Below are positions 12,475-25,600 of a stretch of 64,000 bases of DNA, piece after piece. The stretch covers positions 25,006,093 to 25,070,092 of the forward strand of contig OZ021731.1 in assembly GCA_963978545.1 (NCBI GenBank). Direction: 5' to 3'. Numbering within the stretch: the first letter of the stretch is position 1; every line of letters starts with the position of its first letter. The position numbers and the translations under genes were made by a program. The stretch comes from Linyphia triangularis (taxonomy: Eukaryota; Arthropoda; Arachnida; Araneae; Linyphiidae). A model generated the notes under the pieces. That model was given only the letters and a program-made list of their open reading frames with translations. It was not told the origin of the DNA and made no database searches.

Positions 12475-14219
12475 CTCTACACTATTGTATTACTACTTTT
12501 TACTTATTTTTTATAACTTTTAAGGTTAAATATATAGGGTGTCCACAATTGAAGTTCATCTTTAAAAAAAACCTGTAAAAACACACTTGTCAGAATACGA
12601 ACTGAAATTTTACTTGAATATATATTCAAAGAAGGGGCAAATTTTATGGCATAAAAAAGTATTTCAATTTTTTTTTCTTATAACATATAACTTTTACCGT
12701 TTTCACGTGTACTTAACTAATATTTTAGGAATTATGACGTGCTTAATTTTTTTAACTCCCGTGTTATTATATTAAAAGTCGAAATTTCAAAAGCTGTAAA
12801 AAATGTAGTTCACCTCTTAAAAAGCATGATTTCAAATGCATAGTATTATTTCTCATGCCAAATCATGGCTTTCAGAAAGCGATGGCATGGCATAAAAAAA
12901 ATAGGGTTTTTATTATTATTATTATTATTATTATACCTTACCCCTTCCCATTGCTTTGAGTATATCAAATTTCTATTTTCTTCGTCCTTGTATGAACAGT
13001 GTGTTTTTATATCTCTTCGAAATTTGAACTGTAATTGTGGACAACCTGCATACTATAATTTTGGTTGTCATTTTTTAATAAAGATACTTATTATATACCA
13101 GGACTTTCTCTACTTCGCAATCTAGATTCAGTTTGTTGAAACCAAGTTTACACAAAGTAAGTATAATTATAGTTGAGTCAGAATTTTTTTTATTTAATTA
13201 AACTTATTATTAAAATAATTCAATTATTAAAATAAATAAAAAATAAATAAAACCATTTAATTATTGACATTGATCATCAAATATAAATATTTAAATAATA
13301 AAATATATTAATTATTAAAATTTAATCAAAGATTGTACTCAAAATTTGAGCCCTCATAAATCTAAAATCACCGGGTCGATTTCACGTCCCAGCACGCCGT
13401 TGACGAAGAGATCTTAAATCTCAATTATACTTATTGTTTTAGTTACTGATTTAATTATTGTCCTAGATTTAATTATTAATATTAGTTAATGTCACCTGAG
13501 TCCATGTATTTTATACATTTATATTTTGCATTATACCAATATCATGTTCAACCAGTCAATTTCTTTCAAAATGAGCTGAAAAGTTGAGATCAGTCTGCAA
13601 TTATTCGGGACCTAAACATAATGGTCTGCGGTCATTCTATAAGGTTTGGAATGGAATCGCCTTTCTAAAGGATAGCTAATGTGACCAGCTTTTTCTGACT
13701 ATAAATCAGGACACTTCTCTTCCAAATGGGAAGGAGTCATTTTTTTCTATTATATTTATAGGGTTCGGAAAACGGGGGGCAATTCTGAAATCTTCTGTTG
13801 TTAGTAAAATCGTTCACCTTAAATCAAACTTAAATGCCTGGGTGAAATAACGACATCGACTACGGGAGAATTTTAATATAAGCATTTAGTAACAAAATGT
13901 ATTGAGAGCAGCAGAGCTGATATCTACTCTCTGCCAAGGTTTTACATATCTTCTCTGCTTTTCATTCAGTGTTTTTTCTAATACATTAGGCGTGCTTCTA
14001 TTAACAGAGTACCGAATAGATTTAATCTATTTGTAACACACTCCTACCTTTTGAGTGTACCTTTATCGGAAGTAATTTTTATCAGATAACTGAACAGTTC
14101 TTTTGCATTTCTTTGAACATTCTGACCAGTCTGATGACCGTCCAACGAGATTTTAAGATCAGAATCACAAAAGTAGCAATCCGTCCTTAAACGCCCTGAA
14201 TAAATTGTTCAGATAGTAT
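12475..14219. other. Unassigned intergenic stretch with an ATT microsatellite
   Basis: No gene is supported. An (ATT)n tract lies at about 12911-12935, and very AT-rich DNA at 13150-13330. Confidence 0.45.
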
Positions 14220-14600
14220 CTGTTAACTATGACGTCAAAATCTAAAGTTTATATATAACCCTCTTTCTTAACTGCATCAAACTAACTGTAACTGCGAAAC
14301 TTTGTTTACACTTAGAAAACAACAAAATAAATTCGCTCCCGCTCTCCATCCTTGAACCTTTCATCTTCGCGCCACGCCGCGGCAAGTGTGCTTTGATTAG
14401 ACGCCAGGCATTCGTCCTACTTTACCGTGCGCATGAAAGGGGAGTGTTTATTTTCCCGCATTTTTCAAGATTCACCAGGTTGGTTATACGTTTTTCTAAT
14501 TTATTATGTTTGAATTTGAAAGTATTAGCTTTTCTATCCATTGTTTGAAAAATATTTTAGGTTTGTCGAAAACTTGGGTAAGAATTATTTGACGTCGTGA
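14220..14600 (+). promoter_or_regulatory. Possible promoter and first-exon region of the large gene
   Basis: Against the AT-rich background, 14335-14480 is clearly GC- and CpG-richer (CGCGCCACGCCGCGG). A palindromic TGACGTCA lies upstream at 14230-14237. Downstream, AACTTGG|GTAAGA at about 14575-14583 is a good donor. The first strong acceptor on the same strand before the 8-kb exon is at 19646. The link to that gene is inference; no transcript evidence is available. Confidence 0.3.
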
Positions 14601-17600
14601 GTTTAAAGTGTTAGTTCTGATCCTTTATCTCTTAATTAAGAGTGCTTATTATTTTGTCGAATGAATAATAGGAGAAAATGAGTATTAATTTAGTTTTATT
14701 TATGTTTAACTAGTTTTTCGATTACTTTTTGAATAATTTATTTCAAGCTGGCTAAACATGTAATTAACTTGAGGAACATGATAAACCTCATAGAGTGGGG
14801 GGTTTACAACCTAAAAAGAATTTCGAACTATTAATGGAAAAGTTTTCCAATTTTATATGGAACAATGGTATGTGTAACTGAAATAAAACGCATTTAAATC
14901 ATTGATTGTAAATAGTTGAAATTTCAATTTGTGAAAATATTACATTTTTAGGCAAGAAATTTTCTTTGAGTTATGACCCTGATTAAATGTACCCTTCCTC
15001 GGAGCCTTATTTCCCATAAGGCCTGTACCTAGGACCCCGGCATCTCATCAAAATATATATTAATTACCTATATAAGTAAAAGTGAATTATTTAATAGTTA
15101 TTAATATTCTGTTCTGTGTAAATAGCCCTTCATAACCCATGTCAACCAAAAGGGTCCTCAAGGTAAAGAAGGGTTACTCAGCTTCTATACTACTAAATTT
15201 GTTGTAAACTAAATTTACTGGTGGGAAAGTGCAACACCATCTGTTGGCAGCTGCTACAGAGTACTTGATAAATTCCACAAAATATAATAGTTTTTTCCTC
15301 ATTAGTTATTAAAAATATTAATATAATGATATTTACTTAATCAAGACGGCAATAAAAAATGTTATTGATATTTAAATTATACAGACAAATGTCAATGGGA
15401 CCCATCTTTATGAGGTACCTATAGTTATTGGGTTCTGCCCTTTCTACGATTTCAAAATTAAATAACTGGAATATTTTCATTGTTAAATATAACCTCATGA
15501 TTGTTGGGGGTTTGACTATCAAATATAACTATTTCCACTACATTTTCAAAGTGCTTTATTGCACAATTTTGTTTAAATCAACTTTTGTTCCACCTATATT
15601 TTTATTTTGCTGTTTTAAGGAGAGATTCGATTCTGAAAGCTTTGCTTTTTAGGTATGCTATTCTGCCACCTACCAGTGACTCCTATCATCTGAATCAATA
15701 CAAAACTTGCTTTACTAATGGTTTAAAGTTAGTCAGAAAACTAAACTGATGACTGCTGTTTTTATGTAATGTGGAGAAATTGAATTTTTCATGTAATGTG
15801 GAGAAAAGTTAGTAGCTTATGAATACACTGGTCTACCAGGGCAAAAATGGCTGAAACTGGTCAAAAATAGACTAAAACCAGGGTTCCCACAGTCATTAAA
15901 AGTGCTTAATATTTTTGAACTTGTTTTCCAGGCCTTAAAATTACTTGAAAATGCTTAAAGGTCCTTAGAAGTAGTACTTGAAAATGCTTAGATGTTCCTA
16001 ATTTTTTTCACTTATCTGCGTTGCACCAAAATTGTCTAGTATTGCGCATCCATCAAATTGTACATCGTTTGGTTTGTATTTGCTGATTGGTATCGAATGG
16101 TTTCAGTTACACACAATACTTTGTGAGATGAACACGCGAGATCAGTGTTTTTGTTTTGCGAGCCAAAAGACCGAAGACCATCGTCAAAGTCTGTTATAAG
16201 CTAAAATTCAAATTGTACATGAAAGATTTTAATATTTAATGCTCTGGGCAAAGCAGCTGTAAACTAAAACATTAAAAACCTGGTGATCAGCAAGCTGCTA
16301 GAAAATCTGCAACGTCCGTCTCCTATCTCACATTTTCTGCTACCAGCCTTCTATTCTTTTTCAGAATTGGGCAAGATTGGCCAGTTTTGCTCCCTAAGAC
16401 CGATTTACAACATTCCACATCGGGATTGGCAAAATTGGCTAGTTTTTCTGTGCTGCTGGGGACTACTTAAACTTGACTTCAATTTGTTTCCTTGTCATCC
16501 ATAAACTGTGGAAAATCTGTGTCAAACTTGTAATAGACATCACAAAAAGTGGGTGACGCTGGTACCAAATAAAATACCAATACATTAGGACTACCCTTTT
16601 TTTCTAGATGGATGATGCCCAACTTTTCTATAAATGTTTTCTTCAAGGTGCATCACTGGGATAGAAAGTCTGAGAAAAAAGTGAACCTAACTAATTATGG
16701 CGTGTGTTTATTTAATTTTAAATCTAAGAAATAATTTTTAGCAAACATTTTATAGAAAAATCATTAATTTTAACAAATGTTACTTTTGAGTATTTTTTAA
16801 TTATTAATATCTGTTTTAAAAATGCATAGATTAGTGATTTTTTGTGTTATACTACCCTTTCACTACAAATTGTCTTTCAAATATATTACGTTTAGAAATT
16901 TTAAAAAGTTTGGAAAAATAGTTATTTTTTTTTTTTTTTTACAGTTTTTCTTATCAAGATATTTAACAACTTTTTTCACCTAATGCGTTTCAAAAATATA
17001 CAATTTTTTCTTTCAAAACCCCCTAATATCCATCTTAAAACACTGTTCCCCATCTGTCAGTGGCTTAATATTAAATTATTTATTTTCCCCTGTAATTTTG
17101 CCACAAACTAATTTTATATAAACACACAAACATAACAACTAGGTTCATCATAATTTTGCAATTCTAATCCATTTATGAGAAGAAAGAAGAACGAAAATGT
17201 CATGTGCATCATCCAGAGAATCGCCCATACTGAATCAATTTCTGATAGATGCAGCTTAAGACTCTTTTTGGAGTGGTAAAATTGTTATTAAGTGCTTTGG
17301 CACAAAACATTGTTGAATGAAGTAAATTTTATCGTATATTAACACTTATTGCCCCCAAAACAAAGTATTTTTGGTATTTTTACTACGAATTCTGCCACTT
17401 TTAATTCTTTTAGTGATTGTTTTACTCAAGTGACAAAGTCTTAAGTTTAGGTCCTCAAATAAAATTGACTTCATTAAAGATATTTGATGGTTTTCCAAGG
17501 ATAAGTGTGAAAATTTGAATCAAACCTGATTGTATGCATTAGGGCATAAAGATTTTTTTTTTTTTAGTGGGGTATATTTTAATTCTTTATTTGATTTGTA

Positions 17601-17851
17601 TTAAATATATAAATCTAAAATACATGTATAAGTTAATTGTGTTAAATAAAATTTCAATGAAAGGACCAAAAAAAAAAAAAATCAAATACAGGATTTAAGC
17701 TTTTTCACTTATGGATGCATTTAGATTTGTTGCACATCTGGGACATAGCCCTGTAAAGGGTTAATAAGAATGAAAAAATCTGACGGAATCAATTTCAAAT
17801 ACTAATAAATTTATGGTTGTAATATAGTCAGTTGGGGAACAAAAAACTCAA
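14601..17851. other. Unassigned stretch, probable intron or intergenic DNA
   Basis: No coding motif was recognised. Bases 15883-16000 carry one end of a dispersed repeat (CAGGGTTCCCAC...) also seen at 31430-31822. T tracts lie near 16924-16940 and 17560-17570. Confidence 0.4.
15883..16000. repeat. Fragment of the CAGGGTTCCCAC element family
   Basis: It begins CAGGGTTCCCACAGTCATTA and continues with AAAGTGCTTAATATTTTT, followed by iterated GCTTAAAGGTCCTTAG-like phrases. The start and these phrases match the left part of 31430-31822. No right terminus is visible. Confidence 0.6.
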
Positions 17852-18120
17852 GACAAGAAAAAAAATAATCATGCCTGTTAAGGATGCAGTCAGATTGAAG
17901 TTTGAGAATTTTTTTTAACAGTAAGGTTGCCGGTGGCTGCGCTTTTTAGTTAAAGGATAACTAAAAATATAACAGAAATAATACGCAAATAAAATAAGGG
18001 TTCTAATATATTTTGTTGACAAAAATGCTAGGTAAGAAGAAAAATAATCATGTCTGTAAAGGATGCAGGCAGATTGAAGTTTGAAGATTTTTTTTTTAAC
18101 AACAATAAGGCGGCGGCCAC
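17852..18120. repeat. Two direct copies of a ~90-bp segment, ~180 bp apart
   Basis: 17852-17940 and 18031-18120 share AATAATCATG, then GGATGCAG and AGATTGAAGTTTG, a T run, and a CGG-rich end in the same order. They differ by scattered substitutions and small indels, so the duplication is not very recent. Confidence 0.7.
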
Positions 18121-18149
18121 ACCCGCACGGGGAATGCAAGAAGGGAAAC

Positions 18150-18215
18150 TCAAAAATTTCTAAATTCCCTGACATTTCCCTGATTTTCCAGAATTCTCGG
18201 TTCTCTCACCACTCT
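18150..18215 (-). repeat. End fragment of the 'CAGGGAAAT' inverted-repeat family
   Basis: The reverse complement starts CAGAGTGGTGAGAGAACC and continues with AATCAGGGAAATGTCAGGGA, closely matching the left end of 29459-29879. The opposite end was not identified. Confidence 0.55.
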
Positions 18216-18616
18216 GTCAACTCATGAATCCATATTGTGGATGAATGGATTTTAACGGCGTTTACGCATGTGATTACAACATTTCAAGAAAGGGAAGGGA
18301 GATTTTCATTGATTTGGAAATTTCAGTAGATTCGGTAACAAAAAAAAAATCGTAGGGGGAGGGGAGAAACGAAAGGTGACCGGTTTATTAGTTTATTTAG
18401 TCGCCTCATCACGCTGTTTAATCTACCTGTGGCGATTCTGCCAGTTAGCAGATTACCATTTTTTTTTACTGGTCAGACTTTATACATTAAATATAATTAA
18501 TTTAAGACTTAAAATGTGCCATTGTTAATTTTAATCACACCAACATGTTCAAACTTTTTGTAGGCTTTCCCTACCTCTACTTTCCATCTCTCTTCTAAGG
18601 GTCCTAAATGTTTGTT

Positions 18617-18770
18617 TGGAACTTTCAACTGTCTATTTCTGCCACTTATAAAGTGCTGAACATTGCCAAATACGTCTCGTAATTTTGAGCATCTAGAAGA
18701 ATACGAGAAAAATCTTCTAGTGTAAACTCCTCTCTCCAACCCCACCACACCAACGTGAGGACATTGAGGC
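18617..18770. repeat. Dispersed repeat shared with 63547-63693
   Basis: Both copies contain CTGTCTATTTCTGCCACTTA, TACGTCTCGTAATTTTGAGC and a CTCTCTCC(A/G)ACCCC(A/G)CCACAC block at the same spacing. Minus-strand reading gives a GGW/GVVGLERG-like peptide (open frame 18509-18850), which I read as repeat-derived rather than a gene. From memory, similar peptide text is common in spider genome annotations. Confidence 0.65.
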
Positions 18771-19134
18771 CATGACAAATTTAATGTGCACCAGCCCCCA
18801 TCAGGTATTTCGTGGTACAATCTTTGGTGGTCTTCAAGGATCAAACCCACAATCTTCCGATTGTGTGTTCAAGATGCCTGATTGTTCTATATCTTCTCAT
18901 AACACACCTGTGGGCAGACACTTGGGTTAAAATTCCTACCAATATTTGTTAGAAAATTCACTGTGCTCCTGAATGTGTTCATTAAAGAATTGTATTGCTG
19001 TTCCTATTTATATCTTTTTGCAAACTGGTTAGTAGAAAGATTTTGAGTTTCACAAACTAATCTGTTTTGTTAATTTTTAAGTACTTTATATTAACTTCTC
19101 TTTTGTATGTTAAGTTTCTCAATTGGAGCCGAGT

Positions 19135-19563
19135 CTGCAGAGGCGTAATTAACCCCCTTGATGTCATCCAATCAGGCTAAAACTTGGCAGATAGGTTCGA
19201 TGTCATTGACAATGCATTCTATCAAATTTTGGGGCTGTCACAAAAGGTCACTTTTACTGAATACTAATAAACTAACCTGCCGTCATTCAATCGTATTAAA
19301 ATCCGATCATTGTTGAAATACTTTCCTGTTGCCGAAATTATTTTTAATAAATAAATAATAAAATTACTTCAATCAGAATAAATAAATGATATTTGGAAGA
19401 CAAATCACGTTAATTTTTAATAATTAAATTTTGAAACAGAGTTTGTCGCACATTTTACTGATAGAAATATGTTTGATATCAGCGCTGTGTTAATGAATAT
19501 AAAAACTGACAATGCATATGAAGGATTTTTTAAAAACTCCGTTTTTATAGGTTATATCATTAA
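19135..19563. repeat. Dispersed repeat just upstream of the 8-kb exon
   Basis: Reverse-complement relative of 9045-9525. It ends about 80 bp before the acceptor of the large exon. The first 120 bases also resemble 37800-37910 and the start of 48911-49165. Confidence 0.7.
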
Positions 19564-19629
19564 GACATAACATTTTGGTTTTATTATAAACTTTTTCTCT
19601 AAACTAGTTATGCATCCTAAAATGTTCTT

Positions 19630-19660
19630 TTTTTTTTTTTAAATAGGTTAACTTGTGCAG
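19630..19660 (+). promoter_or_regulatory. Splice acceptor candidates for the 8-kb exon
   Basis: A tract of about 14 T is followed by AAATAG (AG at 19645-19646), and a second AG (TTGTGCAG) lies at 19659-19660. If the first is used, an in-frame TAA at 19649 makes 19700 the likely start codon. If the second is used, an upstream coding exon could join in frame. Confidence 0.5.
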
Positions 19661-19699
19661 ACCACCATTCAGAGAGTTATTCAAAATATAGTTAACTTA

Positions 19700-22600
19700 A
19701 TGAATAGTGATAAAGGTGGGAAACAAAGAAGAAAGGCAGCTCAGAAGGAAAATACTACTTTACTTGAAGAAAAATCTCAGCAATTTCCTAAAAATGTGAA
19801 ACTATGGGATAAAGAGAACTATCTCAAGAAACATCGTAAATTTCAAGCTCTACTGAAAAGTGTTTGTTACAAGATTCTCTCTGTTCTGAACAAAGTATTA
19901 GTTCTAAAAAATCAAAATGAAATTGGAGAAAAGTTACCTTCAAATGCCAGACAGCAACTCTGCAGATGTTGCTTTGACAAATGTCGATTTGTAAAAATGA
20001 AAGACGAAAAATTTGAATCCTTCATTTTCAATAATTTTCAATGTTTACAAAGTAAAAATGTCCGTTTGCGTTACATGAGAAAGGCCCCTTTGGATGATAA
20101 AAATCTCTGTGCAACTGATATAGTACCCGAAACAATGGAATCTGATAACAAAATATCAATAATTCCTGGTCAGATAAATAAAAATCTTCAAAGAACTAAG
20201 ATTGTACCTAAGTGCACAGATAGAACTAACAACATTAAAAACAGCAATATTTTTTATGAGAATAAAGCAGGCTACAATTCTAATGATAGCCAATTTAGTG
20301 TTTGCTCAATGTCGCCAAATGGGTCTCCATTAAAAACAAAACTTGAAACCGAAATAAAAGCTGACAAAAAGTTAAATTCTAATCCAATATGTGGCTTTAT
20401 CGATTCGTCAGATCTAAAGGTACTAGAAAAGGATTGTAAGGAAACTTGGATCACATATTTTTCAATTGTTGGTGATAAAACATTTGGGTATAGAACAGAA
20501 ACAAATTCACAACATAAAATCACTGAGAAAAGTGGTTTTGATCAGTTTAGAACATTTCCCAAGATGAGTGCTTCTCTAGTTTCTCGACGAAACAGTGATA
20601 GACCTCCTGGGACAATTCCTGAGAAAAGTGCTACTATTAATCCTCGACGATACAGTTATGAATCCCTTACTGGACTTGCTGAGAAAAGTGATATTTTGTC
20701 TTTTGATCACTCCAGTGATAGACATCTTGGTACATCAACTGAGCAAAGTACCATTCTGCATCACAGTAACAGACCACTTGACATAATTCAGAAAAAAGCT
20801 GTTGTTGTAGATTCTTGCCAGTTCAGTAATAATTCCTGCAATCTAATTGCAAGTGCCATCAATCAAATAAAAACAAAACTACCCAACGACAAACAAATCC
20901 AACAGGTCTGCCATTCATTAAAGTCAACTAACCAAAATGGCACTACTCCTCAAAGTACAGTTAACTCTACAATGCATTATGAAAATCCACTACTACCTAA
21001 AAAAGCTGTGCCAAAGCCATTTTCATTTTCATCTAATACTCCAAACATAAAAACCAACCTTGAGCTTAAAAATGTGGGTTCAAACAACTTTTATAAGAAA
21101 GAATCATCTCGGATCCACATCAATGATGAGAACGCCATCAGTTCTCCTAAAGTTGCTGATCCACGTCTGCACCCAGAAATAGTGTTAAAAAGAAAAGCTT
21201 ATACTACTGAAATTTCCTTGAAGCGAATTAAGTTGGCTCACAGTGCATTATCTTCTAATAACAGTCCATCCATCAATAAGTCAGAAGAAAGGGTAAATTC
21301 TGTTCCCTTTGAATGTATGCCATCAATACAAAAGAGCAATAGTGAACAAAGTAATACTACTTCAAATCCTAAAGTTTCAACTATAGAAAATAAAGTGTTA
21401 GATCCCCGTATACGGTACAGCAAATTATTGTCTGCCAATCCTGCTGTCTATAGACTTAAAAAAAAATCTTCAAAGATACAAGGTTCAGAAACTTCTGCAC
21501 CAGTTCAAAATCTGTCCTCATCTGAGATGTCTGTCAAAACTAAGGTGCATGGTTCACCTGAATTGCAGGCAAATCATACGTATAGTCATTCGATCACTGC
21601 TTTTTCATCAACACTGACTCTAGCTCCATCTAAGCTATCATTCAAAACAAGTGTAGATGTTTCCTCTGAAATGTCATTCAAGGACAAGCATAGTCCTTTA
21701 ACTACCACTGTAATGGATAAATCAATTGAAACAAGTTCGGTTATTTCATCTGGTCCTCAGCCAAAACACAAGCCCATATCATTAACACTCCCAGTGGTAG
21801 AAAAATCTGCTACAACAAGTGTGCATGTTTCCTCTGAAATGTCATTAAAGGACAAGCATGGTCCTTTAACTTCCACTAAAAAGGATAAAACAAGTTTGGT
21901 TATTTTATCTGGTCCTCAGCCAAAACACAAGGCCAGATCATTAACACTACCAGTGGTAGAAAAATCTGCTACAACAAGTGTGAATGTTTCCTCTGAAATG
22001 TCATTAAAGGACAAGCATGGTTCTTTAACTTCCACTAAAAAGGATAAAACAAGTTTGGTTATTTCATCTGGTCCTCAGCCAAAACACAAGCCCAGATCAT
22101 TAATACACCCAGTGGTAGAAAAATCTGCTATAACAAGTGTGAATGTTTCCTCTGAAATGTCATTAAAGGACAAGCATGGTTCTTTAACTTCCACTAAAAA
22201 GGATAAAACAAGTTTGGTTATTTCATCTGGTCCTCAGCCAAAACACAAGCCCAGATCATTAATACACCCAGTGGTAGAAAAATCTGCTACAACAAGTGTG
22301 AATGTTTCCTCTGAAATGTCATTAAAGGACAAGCATAGTCCTTTAACTTCCACTATAAAGGATAAATCGATTAAAACAAGTTTGGTTATTTCATCTGGTC
22401 CTCAGCCAAAACACAAGGCCAGATCATTAACACCGCCAGTGGTAGAAAAATCTGCTACAGCAAGTGTGCATGTTTCCTCTGAAATGTCATTAAAGGACAA
22501 GCATGGTCCTTTAACTTCCACTAAAAAGGATAAAACAAGTTTGGTTATTTCATCTGGTCCTCAGCCAAAACACAAGCCCAGACCATTAACACCCCCAGTG

Positions 22601-25600
22601 GTAGAAAAATCTGCTACAAGTGTGCATGTTTCTTCTGAAATGTCATTAAAGGACAAGTGTAATCCTTTAACTTCCACTAAAAAGGATAAATCAATTAAAA
22701 CAAGTTTGGTTATTTCATCTGGTCCTCAGCCAAAACACAAGGCTAGATCATTAAAAACGCCAGTGGTAGAAAAATCTGCTTCAACAAGTGTGCAAGTTTC
22801 CTCTGAAATGTCATTAAAGGACAAGTATAGTCCTTCAATTTCCACTAAAAAGGATAAAGCAAGTTTGGTTGTTTCATCTGGTCCTCAGCCAAAACACAAG
22901 CCCAGATCATTAACATTCCCAGTGGTAGAAAAATCTGCTTCAACAAGTGTGCATGTTTCCTCTGAAATGTCATTAAAGGACAACCATAATCCTTTAACTT
23001 CTACTATAAAGGATAAATCAATTAAAACAAGTTTGGTTTGCTCATCTGTTGCTCACCCAAAACAGCAGCCCAGATCATTAACATTGCCAGGAGTAGAAAA
23101 ATCTGCTACAACAAGTGTGCATGTTTCTTCTGAAATTAAACAAAAGCGTACAAATGATAATTTGATTGCCTCAGTGGCAGATAAATCTGCAAAAAAAAAT
23201 GTACCTGTCCCAACTCATAAGCAACGAAAACGCACAAATTGCCACCCTACTTTGCCAAAGAAAGACAAACATAAAGATGTAGTGCCAAAGAAAAAAGCCA
23301 GATACTCATCTCTTCATAATCCATTATCAACCAATAAATGTGATATCAATATTTCTTCTGTTCAGGGTGCTTCAAGATCGGCTATCTCAGTAAAAATTTT
23401 CGATTTTAATTCTACTTCTACTCTTAACGAAATTAATGTGGCTATTTCTTCGCAGCAAATTGTGAATGGTGAAACCACTTCAAATACAGGTTGCCTTTGT
23501 ACTGATGCATATGACATTTGTAAGAATGAGAAGTTCAGCTGTCTTCAATCCTCCCGTGATATTTCCGAAAAGATTCCCTTTCCTATAGCAACTGCTGGAG
23601 CTGCAGAGACAGGTCTTAAAAAATTGGCTAAAAGACAACAAAAAGTACCAAAATCGAAAGATTTTGAAGCAAGCTTTAAGCGAAGAAAAAGTAGCAAAAT
23701 CTACAGTAATCGAGTGTTATCAGAGGTATCTTCAAATCGAAAAGTTATTTCAAAATCTTTTAGAGATCTACATCCTGTTTGTAAAGTACCAAAAACGATA
23801 ATTCCCCCAGGTTACGTTTATAATAAAAAATCAGTACATGCTAAGCCTGAACTACAAGTTCAATCAAAAAGCCTTAATAACTTTAAAAAAAAGTTTAAAA
23901 AAGAAAGTACAAAGTCAATTGCTGCTACTCTTAATAAAAGGATTAAATATTTAAAAAATCTATCTGAAAGTTCATGTGTCAGAATATTCAATAATTCTAC
24001 ATTATCTAACACAGTTCCAATATTTGACTTTAAAGTTGAGGATTTTATGGAAAAAGTCTTGTACAATAGTTCCAAACCCCGGAACCTGAACTTGAAACCT
24101 GCAATTATATGGTTTAAAACCTTACAAATGCCTTTGAAACTTGCTAGCAGATTGACCTGGGAGTGCTGTCTAAACTTTGTTTGTTCTCAAAGCCAACGAG
24201 TAAGCACCACTAAACTATCTACCGCTATGGATCTTTTTGATTTATTTTTACAAAATGCTCTTTCAATGCATTTAATGAAACACTCAAACAGTGGGCTACT
24301 TGGAGTTGTAAAGTATTTTGCTGCAAGAGCCATTAGGTTGTATAATTTAAAGACAAAACAGAAGAAATCCCAAAAAAGAAAATGCTTAAATCCTCCAAAT
24401 AATTTGATGGATAACACTTTGATATTAGGGTCTGGTTCTTCCTTTGAAAATATTCAAGAAATTTGCCAACAAGATTTTATCAATAATACGGCTGTATACT
24501 GCAACAATGATTGCGTAAAAGCTTCAACAGGAGTACTTCTTTCTAAAGAAGATATCCCAATCTCAAACATTTGGTCTAAAAAGAACTTGGAGTGGGAAAA
24601 GTTTTTTAGATGCTCAAATTTAAATTTCTATTTTAACTATGAATGTTTTAAGAGAGATTCTATTGCAATTCTACTTGGTAAGAAAAATGTTTCTTTTCAA
24701 ACTTTAGATAATTATAATTTTAATTTTCTTACAAAAAGTAAATCCCTCTTGCAAAGGAAAAGTGCCTTTATGTTTCAAGATCTGTTTCCCTATAATGATG
24801 ATTCTGAAAATGGAAATTACCTGACCTACAGTTTTAATGATTGTCCTATTTCACAGTTATTAGAAATATCTGAAACTAATTTACCAAATTTGGACTATAA
24901 AGTGTTGCAAAATTCTGATTTTACCAATGGTGATAAAATCCATTGCATGTCATCAACTGGTGAATTTCTGTGTAATAATTATAGAACTTTAAATTTCTTC
25001 ATGTCGCCAGATTTGGATAAATTTTGCTTTTGCTCTAGAAGATTGGCATTAGACTGCAAAAGATTAGATTTGATTGCATTTGCTTCTGAAAATAAGTTAT
25101 ACTCTAGTTTATTGTCTTTGAAAAGTGAAAAATTAATATATGCTGCCAAACCTAAATTATATTCCAAGGTGTTTCCTTCAAATCTAAGTGCATCTTGCAA
25201 AATATTTAATAATATCGACATTAGAAAAGCGTCTGTACCCTCAGTATTTGGTTTCCTGAAAAATAAAAACTGCATACTTCAGAATGACTCTATCGGCTTT
25301 TGGCAGGCATTAATTAGTTCTTCTTATGAGATGGCGGAAGATATCTGTGAATATCAAACAATAAAACTTTCCAAGACAAATACAGAATTTTGTTATCCCG
25401 ATGTATTAATACATGATGAAAATAGTAATAACATTTCAAAAATGGTACATCTTAACCATTCAAAAAGAGAATTTGGAATTAAAGAAAAAGATTTTGGAAA
25501 TGAGGTGAGTTTTAGTTCATCTAGTGCTACAAACATACAACTTTGTGCATCAGAAGTACAATTATCTAGTGGTGATATTGTTACTTATGAGAATTCTCAT

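Noticed and set aside
18509..18850. 113-aa minus-strand gene
   Set aside because: Its core is a dispersed repeat also present at 63547-63693 and the rest has no support.
19655..19699. Start of the large protein at GTG 19655
   Set aside because: GTG is not a normal eukaryotic start; the first in-frame ATG is at 19700, and a TAA lies at 19649. The 45 bases may still be coding if an upstream exon joins at 19661.
21653..23116. CRISPR-like or satellite array
   Set aside because: Repeats are contiguous, in frame and all multiples of three within one long coding frame of a eukaryotic genome.
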